From the NCBI GenBank assembly GCA_019843655.1, contig JACDQD010000005.1, positions 9,389,575 through 9,453,574 of the forward strand: a DNA stretch of 64,000 bases, read 5' to 3'. Below are positions 53,887 through 64,000 of this stretch, piece by piece. Positions within the stretch are counted from its first letter, which is position 1. Each line of letters begins with the position of its first letter. The notes beneath the pieces are model-generated. The model saw only the letters and a program-made list of their open reading frames with translations, made no database searches and was not told the origin of the DNA. A program made the position numbers and the translations under genes. The stretch is from Lethocerus indicus (taxonomy: Eukaryota > Arthropoda > Insecta > Hemiptera > Belostomatidae).

Positions 53887-56800
53887 TTAGTCGATGAGCA
53901 ACTCGAAATGCACGATTCCAATCCTTTCTTTGCGGTCCTGAATCAGGTTCTTCGCCCATGTTCTGCACTCGACGTTGATTATTACGCCGGCTGTAGGACA
54001 ATAAAATTCGCATTTGACATGTTTCCTTTGGCACGCTCACAAGTGACACAAGTGAGGGGAAAAAAAGGAGGAAGAAACCATAACACACTTTATGGTTTTT
54101 TCTCTCTTAAGAAAAAATACAAACAAACAAACTGGAATTTATAATAATATGTAGATTAACATATAAATTGACTTGAATTTATTACCCTCTTTTATTAAAA
54201 GGGGAAGTTTTGGCTTAGACTCAAAACTTAATTGTATATATTCGGATTAATTTAAGTTTCAAAATCATTATTTTCATTTCATGTAGCCAATCTTGCACAA
54301 CATTAAGTAGTTTTTAATGATTCAAAGACCAATTTACCGAAATAAAATTTTCAGCTTCAATTAATTTATAATTGGAAGTGATAAGTTTATTCGAGAATAA
54401 AACAGTATGGTTTATACTGAGAATTGGCACATTACCACCGTCAAGGGGCTAAACAAATCATCTTTAGTTACTTGCTCCATTAACAACAAATTATAAACTC
54501 AGTTGAGAAAAGTCAAGGAATTAAAGATAGAGATGTTTCTAAATTAAAAATGTTATTCCACTTTCATTCCAGGTTACAACCGAAAGTTCAACCTTTGAAT
54601 ATAGTAGCAAATGAACTTTTGAATCAAATCAGTGAACTAGATACCCAGATTAAAAACAATTTTCTTGAATATTAGGCAACACAAATATCAGCAATCCAAA
54701 CAAACAAAAAAATTATTTTCAAAATGTGCAAAGAATAAATATTAACTGTTTTTGTTAAATTGGATAATCACTCATGCCTCATTTTCCATAAATTAATGAG
54801 ACATTTATTTGCACATTTAATGGTTCACTGTTTTATTTAAATGTATATTTTTTATAATATATATTATAAATAATATTAACATTTAAGTTTCAATGTTTAA
54901 AGAATCCCTCAGTCTTTGAGTTGATGGAATATAATTATATGCTCAAAAAAATTTTACCCGGGCTGTAATAAATATAAAAAATGAATTAAAAACTATTCAG
55001 TATTTAATAACATCTGAAACAGAAAGATCATAAAAAGAAGGTTGTAAGGATTCTAGTTTAATTTGGTCATTATTTGAAAGAAATCCCTAATCAGTAGAAT
55101 GAATGTATAATGTGTAGAGGCAGACTCAGTTTTTTATTCCCAATGTTCTGCATTAAAGGAAAACATGTTATGTAAATTAAATGCTTGTTTTGTAATTATC
55201 TTTTAGCAAATAATATTTCGGCCAATTCCTAATCATTTCTTGGACTTCAGTATATTGTACTGCTCTAGTATTATAGTTTATCACAAAATTAAATCAAGCA
55301 AGTTGCAAAAATTCAAGCAGTATTAAATTATTATTATAAAATAGAGAATTTGCATTTCATTAGGTATGCAGAAATAATAACGTGAACCAGTTCAAATTCA
55401 TTACCTAACCAGGATAATAATAACGACAAACGATTGCTTGGAAGACTATATTATTTTGTATTCCTTTTTCTATAATTGATGAAAACCCTGTTATAAAACG
55501 TTATAAGAAAATAATTGTTAAACCAAATATAATTACCGTTAATAATAATATCAGTAATTGGTTTCACCAATCTTCGCATAACCTTGATCTAAATGGATGG
55601 CTTATTAACAGAGAAGTAGAAGAGATTGACTTAATAAATGAAACAATATAATACTTTATGATTAATTTCTTACAGGGGAAAAAATTAAACGAACCTTAAA
55701 TTTAAATGATCGTCCGATACTTAGGATAAATGTTAAAATCGATGTCCGGGTTATATTTATGCGGCCATATATTTATAAAACTTAAGGGGCAGCGACAACA
55801 TTAAACGTAGCAGTCCTGCCAACTTTTATTTTTACCGGCCTATAAATAAATTGCCATCTTGGGACTGTTCTCTAATTTTAGAAAATTTACGAACTCCCGC
55901 CTTGCTGCGGACGGCGGTGAATTCTCCGGGGCAAATATAAATATGGAATATTCGAATTACTTTTCGGCCGCTTGAAGTGTACGGCGACCAGCGGACTTAG
56001 GTATCCTTCGGTGTTCACGAACGGGTAGAAATAGCCGGGGAACCCCTGCCTGGGAATGTAGTTCACTTCGCCCATGTTTTCCTGGTCCAGCGGTGATTCC
56101 CCTTCGCAGCTCACCCAGACAGTCTGGAGCTTTTCAACGCAAGAATTAAACGTGTATGGAATAAGAAAGACAGGTTAAATATCGATAAAGTTAAATAGTA
56201 AAAGATTGTAATGAAATTAGAGCCATACATAATTTGCTCCTGATCTAGAAGCTAGTGATCATAGAATTTTAAGTTAAAGAAGAACACTTGTTGATAAAAT
56301 GATATCTTTTACCAACACCAAGACGCTTGGAGACTTAAAATACAGGAATGATTAAAACTGGTTTTATTGGTCAATCATAAAAATAATTTGTTATTATTCG
56401 TCATTATTAATTACTTGTAGCGCGTCTTGGGTAAAAGGGCGAACAAACCGAACAGGAAAGAGCTGTGCATGGACTAGGTCAGAGACACAGTAGAGTGCGT
56501 TGAATATTTTTCTAATTTTATTTTCCTAATTTCAGTGTTGAATTTTGTTTTAACATTAGCACCCCTGTTGAAGTCCGTAGGTCAGATTTGTTTCAATAAA
56601 GACACAGTCCAGACGTAGGATTGTAGATCAGATAATCTTCAGCATATTGGAAGAGTACCGAAAAATCAAACCGTATATCCCAAGGGTAATTAACGCTAAC
56701 GAACAGCTTATTATATGTTGTATAAGAAATTAAGAAATAATAAAAATTAAATACCAGCTGCCGGTTATGCTCTTTCTCTTCCCTAATGTGATTCTTGAGG

Positions 56801-57909
56801 CCTTCTGGCATCTTCCCAGGCAGGTTGTCCGTGTCATTGTAATAATCCGGCTCCCAGCCATAAATCTAGACCGAAATAGTTTTGTTTTTATAAACAAAGC
56901 TTTCTTTTTCAAATCATAAATGTGTCTACACTTGTTGCCGCTTCTTATTTTTAGAAGACGTCAGGTGTTTCGAAGGATCGAAGCTCTTTCGCATATTCCT
57001 AATGCGAAATTTTTGCGGTTTAAAATAAACTAGCGTAATAAGAATGAGGTCTCTCGACAATCGATAAAACTCCAACTTGTGAATGGTACATTTATGAAAC
57101 GCATTCGCATAATAGTGCATTATCTGCATTATATGATACTAAATGTTAACAGTATTTTTTTAGTCGCAAAAAATAGTCATTAATTTTTTGTTTGTTTTCT
57201 GAATTTCACATAGTATGCGGTTTCTGAATTCCTTAAAAGAAAATAATGAATTTCGTACTAAATTTCATGGATTATACACAAGAAACATGTTATGAAAACA
57301 CATTCTATTCTGGTAAATTCTGTATTGTTGTGCCTAATCTATATTGTTGAATGCTTTTCAACTTTATTTTAAAAGCCGCATTTAGAAATTGTATTTCCGA
57401 GCAGTCATTAGAGATAAGTTCATCTTAAATACTTAAGTAGACTAACCCTCAACCTCTGTAGCATTCCTTAAACCAGAATATTAATTTGCGTTAACCGATT
57501 TTTCGTTTAGCATGTTTTTCGGCCCAAACAATTTCCACTAGGGTACAGCCACAGTTCGGCAACGCCGATACTGCTTAGAGTCGTAAAGTTGGCACCACTG
57601 AGTGACGACCTGCTAGAGACAGGATTTATTTGTAAATTGAAAACAAACATTTTTCATTCAACAGACCTTGTTGAGTTTGATGAAGACACAGGGCCCGGAC
57701 TGGTGGTAGTTGAAATTGTTTTCAGCCGTACACGGGTACCAGTTTTTAACATCGACGTCGCATACTTGTCCTTTGCCTGGAGGCCTGTCGTAGTCGCAGT
57801 TGTATATGTTCTGACCTCGTCCGGGAGTTAATCCCGGCCTTCTGTATACTGGACACAAAATGGAAACGAAAATTATAACTTAAATACAGTACCACTAGTA
57901 TATATATTT

Positions 57910-57969
<60 letters not shown>

Positions 57970-59349
57970 TGATAATATTATATAAATGAAAATTACCCTC
58001 CAAGAAATGTTCCAAGCTTTTTGTCCAAAGCTCATAGGACTGCCTGCTCTTTCCCTGGTACCAGATGAGCGTGCTTTTGGCATCCGAATCGTTGGGCATA
58101 GGCCGGAAACCAAGACCTAAAAATTTATTGGATTCATTCAAAGAGGAAAATGTTTTTTATTTCCTAACTGTCCCTAAAGTTATTAGACACTCTTCTTCCC
58201 TCACTGCTTCGATGTTTACTGTTTTGGAAGTGACAATCAAAATTATTACTACATAGGTCATACTTAAACTCTGTTTATTGTTGAAACGAGAGTTGTTTTA
58301 TATTGTAAAACACATTTATTAATTGTATTCTATCTCACCTGGATATTGTCCGATCAGCGACTCGGTTAGTTGCCACCTGGGCACCTGGGGGTCAAGAGTT
58401 TGGTAGAATATCCAAAGCATTATGCCGAACAGTGATGCCAACACCATGTACGAGACGAGGTAAAATGTCCCGATTTTAGCTGCCCGACAGAAAACAAGAT
58501 TGTCAACAGTTTGGAACGCCTGTTCGGTCTTTCGCAGGACGGGTATCGGCTGCTCGCCATCTTCATTACCGTTTGCGTCAGTGGAGTGAGTCACTCCGGT
58601 ACCGGTTGCTTGTGGAGCAGCCTGCCGGTACCGCCACTGCACTTTTACCGTGGAAGTGGTCCTGCTTGTAAGCGCTACTGAAGATGGCGAGTAGCCGAAA
58701 CCGGTCTGGCAAAAGTTGAAAACAGCGAACGGAGACAAAAGATCAAAAGAACTATAAGATCATTATCATTAATTATGAAGAAATATATGTGTGTGTATGA
58801 GGGATTGTACTAGTGACTGGAGTAAGAGTAATCTTAATCCCGGCTTTTTTACTATTTACAGGAACAAAAGAGTCATTAAATTTAAATGGGCTTATTTGTA
58901 CATTAGTTGCAAACGTTTTTAAAGTAATATAATGTTTAATTTGTTCTGTATTTGTCACTTTCGTTTATATATTATTACAAATTGATTACACAAATTTGTT
59001 TTGTGTATATGTCACATTGTGTATATGTCACATTTACTCATATATTCTTAAATAAATTATTACTTTAAGACATTAATTACCGATCTCACTTGAACCTCTG
59101 CTTTAACAGCTGCGAGAACATTTTAAATTTATTTTCAATAAAGGATTTAAACAAGTTTGGGAATCCCCGGTTTATAATAAATCTGAAACCGGGTTCGACG
59201 AATTGTTGAACGCACTAACCCCAGCTGGGTCCGGTCCTCCCGAAAATCTTGCCAGTGTCAGGGTCGTAGAGGAAGCTCTTGAACTGTTCCCAGGTGTCGA
59301 CGTCGGGGGGCGGCTGGTAGAAGCCTGCCTCTTTCTTCTTGTCGGCCAT
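53887..59349 (-). CDS. nrv: Na+/K+-ATPase beta subunit (nervana)
   Basis: The beta subunit is needed to fold and place the Na,K pump in the plasma membrane; insect nervana also acts in septate junctions. Seven minus-strand exons join to 318 aa: 59349-59220, 58479-58339, 58116-57997, 57848-57667, 56865-56755, 56129-55961, 53990-53887. The short cytosolic N-terminus MADKKKEAGFYQPPPDVDTW is followed by one membrane helix (FYLVSYMVLASLFGIMLWIF, about 49-68), making a type II protein. The ectodomain has glycosylation sites such as NDT, conserved Cys pairs, YIPRQGFPGYFYPFVN and GYLSPLVAVHF. The last exon, 2 kb away, supplies NVECRTWAKNLIQDRKERIG and VHFELLID, the family end. The acceptor one base before the ATG implies a non-coding first exon upstream. 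Which nrv paralogue it is cannot be decided. Confidence 0.95.
57901..57963 (+). repeat. (TA)n microsatellite in nervana intron 3
   Basis: About 25 TA units starting some 30 bases inside the intron from the exon 3 donor (57996). Confidence 0.95.
58525..58742. repeat. Foldback MITE family A copy (nervana intron 1)
   Basis: Left CGGTCTTTCGCAGGACGGGT and CGGCTGCTCGCCATCTTCAT; right GCGCTACTGAAGATGGCGAG, TAGCCGAAACCGGTCTGGCA and GAACGGAGACAAAAGATC. The stem at the edges of the hammerhead-like core (GCTA / TGGC) stays paired through a G-U. Confidence 0.8.
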
Positions 59350-62300
59350 CCTGCAAAAATTGCGAAAGAATGGGATAAGAAAACATGAAAATTATTTAGA
59401 AATATAAAGAACAGTATATAATTATAATGTCCAAAGCCACAACTTGTGTGAATTATCGAGTGCTCTCCCGAGGGAGATTTCTGCTCCTGTTTTCCTGAAA
59501 GTTTGCACCTTCCATCTCCCTGGATCTTACCTAACCGTTATTAAATGGAAAAAGACATGGGAAACAATTTTATTTAGGTTCCCATTATGGAGGACACCCT
59601 CGAAACATTTTGATGTCAAACATGTCTGTCACCAGAATGTGTCCTGCAAAAAACCGGAACCAAGGCCTCAAAGATAATGTATTCGGCTCTCCTATTCAAT
59701 CTGGCGGAGTCAAGCCACTAAAAAAATAAATAAGCAATGCTTTCGCTCTTCTATTCAAAATTTCGCAAAATCTATGCAAAACAGTTTTTTTGCAATATCT
59801 CAAAGCGGTCGCAAGACATAAAGAAGTATGAGTCCTTCTTTCTGAAACTGTGCAACATACTTTATGAAGCCTTCCTACTTTTATATCGGTGATTGTTTGA
59901 TGATTTTTTTTTTCTCGATTTCATTTTTAATACACGGATGTCTCTAATATTTTCCGCACAAAACGGTGATCAATTACTGAGTCTATTCAATAGTTCCGAA
60001 TGGTTTTTTCCGCGGGAATCAAAACGGTCAAACTTGAGGAAGGTTGCGGGTTGGATATTCGGCTGTTCCCGTCAATTCTGAATCTATTCTCAAATTGACA
60101 CCTCTAACAGACCTTTTAGGGGGAAAAAAATATTCCCCGACGATAAGATAAGTGGGGGGGCCTACCTGTCTCTAGTCCGGATCCTGACGTACTGATCTTA
60201 TTGCAGGAGATTGGTGGATGGCCGAGGGGAGAGAGAGAGGAGCGACGTTACGCACAGCCCATATAGACAGCAGGATATTAGCGTTTAGCCCATTGAAGGG
60301 ATCGTGCAGAGACACAGGGACAACACACACACGCACACATAACGCGTACACACACGCACATCGCCTCCCCGTCCCAACATACCCCTTACCTATGTCCACA
60401 TGTCCCCGCCATCAACTTCTACCACAGTGGTTCTCAAAGTTTTAACGAACTTACGTGGCTGCCTCAAAAAGAGATTTTCGGATACCTTGCGAACAATATT
60501 AAATTAAATAGGCTACTGTAAATAAAACGATTTTTGATTGATTTATCAAGAAAATGGTGCATTCCAGCATCTGCTTTTCTCGAATCGGTTCTTCATTTTC
60601 GATAGTGAAAAAAGTAATGAGTAGCGTACAAACAGTCATTGCAAATGGCACTCTTTAAGCCTTTCTCTGCAAAGCCAGAATGGGACTGTGCCGTCCACAC
60701 AATCTATGAATCCATGAATCACGGAAAAAGTGTTTTGCACCTCCGTCTTTTTCGATAAACCTCTAAACCGTCTAAAATTGATAAAATGCTGTTGAATTAA
60801 ATTATCCTTCGAAGGCTGATCGCTACTTTTCAAGCTCGAGGACCCCTTACTATATGAGAAATATTCGGGCCTACACAAGTATAAGTTGAAAAGTGTTCGA
60901 CTATAGGAGTACTGTAATCCCCTAGCCTTTCGACCCCATCTCATACTTATGACATCAACTGTAGAGGAGCACAAGACTCTAATGTACTCATTAGAATTCA
61001 GTTCTGCAATTTGAACAACTAAAGTGCAGTATTGCACGAATGGGTCCGGAACATGCCACAAAGGTAGACCATGTCCGGGATGTAGGGGATGAGCATAGGA
61101 GCGCCATGTTGGAGATCGAGGAATATGAAGAAGGATTCTGGAGGAGGCTATAGCGGTAAATAAACAAATTATACGAGAGTTACTAATGTTGTTACTACCG
61201 TTGAGTTACTAGTGTTGAGAGGTACTGATAGACACTCCTCTCTCCTCCAGGAAATCTAGTTTGGGCGTCTGAAAATATTTATGGGATAAAATAAAGGAGA
61301 TGGGGACGGGCCTCAATTGCTGGCCACAACAGAAGGATGATCAATTCCGTGGGACATCCTGCCGATATAGGAGAGGACCCGCGTATCACTGCTATTGGGG
61401 ACAATTACCGAACCAAGGTCCCTGCCTCACACACACGCACGTTGGACCCTCTCACTCTCTCTCCCTCCCTCACTCCCTCTGTTTTAGACAGTTCTCTGAG
61501 GGCCGCGGATGTATTAACCGGTGTGAGACAGCCAGGGGATCACGCCTCGAATAAACAATCAGACCCCTCGGGGGGGAAAGAGAGCGAGAGGTGGGGACGG
61601 ACCTTAATAAGGGCAGAGGTTCTTAACGCGAACTCAATTTTATACAGCACATCATAACTATATAAAACTGCATAATCGTATTTCAGAATTATGTACACAG
61701 TAATCAGTATGTTAGGCCAAACACGTTCGGTAAGGTACGGACTGCCCCGAATGTGAATGACGTCAGCCACCGCCGAGAGGATTCCTGTCACATACGCCAA
61801 GCCATTGAGTCAATAAATAGAGCGTGGGTAATCAATTGGAGGGTGGAAATGGGCAAGGCTAAGAGTTTTCAGTATTCAACAGTTCTGTAAGTAAGATCCT
61901 CTACCAAATTGTGCCCAACGGAACAATGGTGGTTGTGGTCGCCAGTGAGGTTATTCAGTTATTTCTTGTTAATGTCCCCATGTGAGCATTCAGCTTCTGT
62001 TTCTTAAGAGTATCGCCTACAATGGGCACTCAAATCAAATTGTTTTCCTTGTTTCTTTCCATTCTATAATGGTTCATGTAAACTCCCAGGAAAGTAGGAG
62101 CTGAACAAAGAAAATGTTAGAAAAATAAACTCGACATAACTCCCAGTCAATCTGTATTATAACTGTTTCGGCGAAAAGAAATGCTGACTCCAGTAACAAT
62201 GGAGAAACCGACGGTACGAATGATCCCACAATGAAGCAAATTAGTTCCGAATTTAAGGTTAAAGAATCAGGAATTGAGAGGAAAACACGAATGCCACGAA

Positions 62301-64000
62301 GAGTATGTACTAAAAAAAATAACAATGCCCTTTCGGTGCGGACTGATAAGTCATTTCAGTAATTATAAATGAGTAACATTAATCAAATGTTTTTTACGGC
62401 AGTCGACACGCGCTCATGTATTATACTGGTTATAATGCTACTGGCGATGACGAAAAGCCGCGAACCAGTACTCGGTTAATATGCGAGTGAAGAAAATCTC
62501 ACTCATAACAAGACATAACAAAATGATGCTTAATATTGCGAATATTGCGATGCATTCCAACTGGAAATTCAGCGGATATTTTTTAGGTCTTCGTACAACC
62601 CATCTCTTCTCGGATATTTATACAGAATCATCGATTCAGCAGTCCATCCAGTAATTTTATCGTGGAAAGTGAATAAATCATGTAAATTTACATAGATTAG
62701 TATCTTTGTGGATCGATATTATACAAAAAAATATATAAAAGGGAGTAATCACGCGATTACCCTATTTCAACTTAATAAGGGTGAAATTCATTTTAACAAG
62801 ATGGCGGACGCTTAGAGTTCCGCTAACGAATATCGAAATAACGTTATAAATAATAATAAATTGTTCTTATAGATAGACATCGCGTACAGCGCATAATAGA
62901 ATACTACTTTCGACGCTTTACGTCTTTTGAACTTCATCAATGTAAAATGGCATGCGGCATTTTGACCGAGAAACAGTCGGCCGGGTCGTTCAAAAACTAC
63001 CTTAGTCAGCCATCTTAATGTGACCAAGTTAATAAAACGGTACAAACGCAATGTTTTTCCCCATAAACCATAATGATAATTCTTATGCCGGTATTTTAAT
63101 TCCATGCATATACTTCAACCTCTTTGTTGGAGATACAGCTTTGCAAAAAATGGTTGAACAAATTCCATCCTTTCGCTTCCGCTAATTGGGTTAAACTAAA
63201 TCCATTCTGTATCACTACGGCATAGACATTTTTCGCTATTCTAATTTCCACATATATTATATTTATATTTATAATTTAGAAAAATAAATTTATTTTAGAA
63301 TTACATTTTTTATTTTACTTATACGTATATATTTATAAATATTGTATAAGACAGACATACATATGTACCCATTTTTGAAATAGGAAATTGATTCATGAAA
63401 ATAAAGACATAATGACAAATATAAAGGAATTACACCCAAGAATTGGAGAATTGAAAAATGGTAAGTCGATTATTTTATTTACAAAAATGTAAATACGCTT
63501 TTGTTCTATACAAAATATTATACGTAATTATGTAAACGTAAAATCCGGCTATTTAATAGCAATGTAATCTTGAAAACGTTTTCAAATAAACTTTGATTGT
63601 CCATTTGTATTCTGAATTTAAGGGAAATAATTCTATTCAGAGAAAAACATGGGAATTGTTGAAGCGATTCGGTTGGCAGCAATAGTCGCGCCAATCGCGA
63701 ATTGTTACCTTTGTTTATCAATTGTGTATCGAGTCATCTGGAAGGTTTGAAATTAGCCGGTTCCGTCAGTGGGAATTATATAAGGGGGGGCAAATGGGCG
63801 AACAGGGTGCTGCTCTACAGAAGTACAACCAGGAATTGGTGAAATGTAAATAGAACTTTGTTATAAGTTTTAGTTCTATAATTGATCGTTTGTATGTTAA
63901 GTATTTATATTGTGTTATTCTTCTTGCGTTTTGAAAGGATCGTTTTCTAATTCCTACCTGAGATTGCCCATGCTATTAGTAATACGTCTTCAGTTTATTT
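59350..64000. other. Region upstream of nervana without a recognised coding gene
   Basis: Contains a likely nervana 5'UTR exon (near 60166), (CA)n at about 60318-60362, and CAGTGGTTCTCAAAG at 60424-60438, which looks like a hAT transposon end without a visible partner. Several open frames of 60-140 codons (for example 60636-61061 minus) show no known motif. 61.2-61.8 kb and 62-64 kb are unassigned. Confidence 0.5.
60166..60260 (-). other. nrv: Candidate non-coding first exon of nervana (3' edge fixed)
   Basis: On the minus strand, CTAGAGACAG/GTAGGC gives a good donor with the exon edge at 60166. The coding exon begins at 59350 after TTTTTGCAG, one base before the ATG, so some upstream exon must exist. 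The outer edge given here is arbitrary. Confidence 0.4.

Noticed and set aside
53774..54088. 104-codon minus frame
   Set aside because: It overlaps the last nervana exon in another frame; the nervana reading NVECRTWAKNL...HFELLID is decisive.
60300..60362. CRISPR-like short repeats
   Set aside because: It is a plain (CA)n/(ACGC) microsatellite; CRISPR arrays are not expected in an animal genome.
60636..61061. 141-codon minus frame
   Set aside because: No recognisable motif, no splice partners, near a possible transposon end; not called as a gene.

Overview
This is AT-rich nuclear DNA from an insect. The genes have many small exons with GT-AG introns. Every recognisable protein is an animal protein, and several are arthropod types: a 7tm_7 gustatory receptor, a SmydA-type SET/MYND protein, a nervana-type Na,K-ATPase beta subunit and the m6A-writer subunit Flacc/ZC3H13. 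Introns and spacers are full of foldback MITEs, mariner-like remnants, LINE fragments and (TA)n/(TG)n tracts. The order of insect cannot be settled from the sequence alone.

Layout. 1-12.2 kb holds a tandem duplication (+ strand) of carnitine O-acetyltransferase, two complete 11-exon genes with matching exon structure and partly matching upstream DNA. 12.8-14.3 kb (-) is ARPC5 (Arp2/3 complex subunit 5), whose first intron looks like a U12-type intron. 15.3-29.6 kb (+) is a 19-exon flacc/ZC3H13 gene whose introns carry several transposons. 29.6-34.1 kb is a spacer between convergent genes and contains a large foldback with six CTCF-like motifs. 34.1-38.6 kb (-) is Rab14. 41.3-43.0 kb (-) is a gustatory receptor. 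44.4-52.2 kb (-) is a SmydA-like protein. 53.9-59.3 kb (-) is nervana, with a possible non-coding first exon near 60.2 kb. No coding gene was found from 59.4 to 64 kb.

Reading frames were joined by hand across splice sites. The two CrAT genes (595 and 615 aa), ARPC5, Flacc (1083 aa), Rab14 (215 aa) and nervana (318 aa) close in frame from ATG to stop. The SmydA gene has one exon junction that does not close. The genes do not form one pathway. CrAT is acyl-carnitine metabolism, ARPC5 actin branching, Flacc m6A RNA modification and splicing, Rab14 endosomal traffic, the Gr chemosensation, SmydA probable lysine methylation or transcription control, and nervana ion transport and septate junctions.

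Most notable points: (1) one CrAT copy has lost its mitochondrial presequence by a 48-bp in-frame deletion and changed its S-T-S motif, while both copies keep a C-terminal SKL; (2) a foldback family with at least a dozen copies carries a hammerhead-ribozyme-like core; (3) a foldback element carries six CTCF-like motifs between convergent genes; (4) a (TG)9 tract sits directly before the 3' splice site of an in-frame exon in only one CrAT copy.
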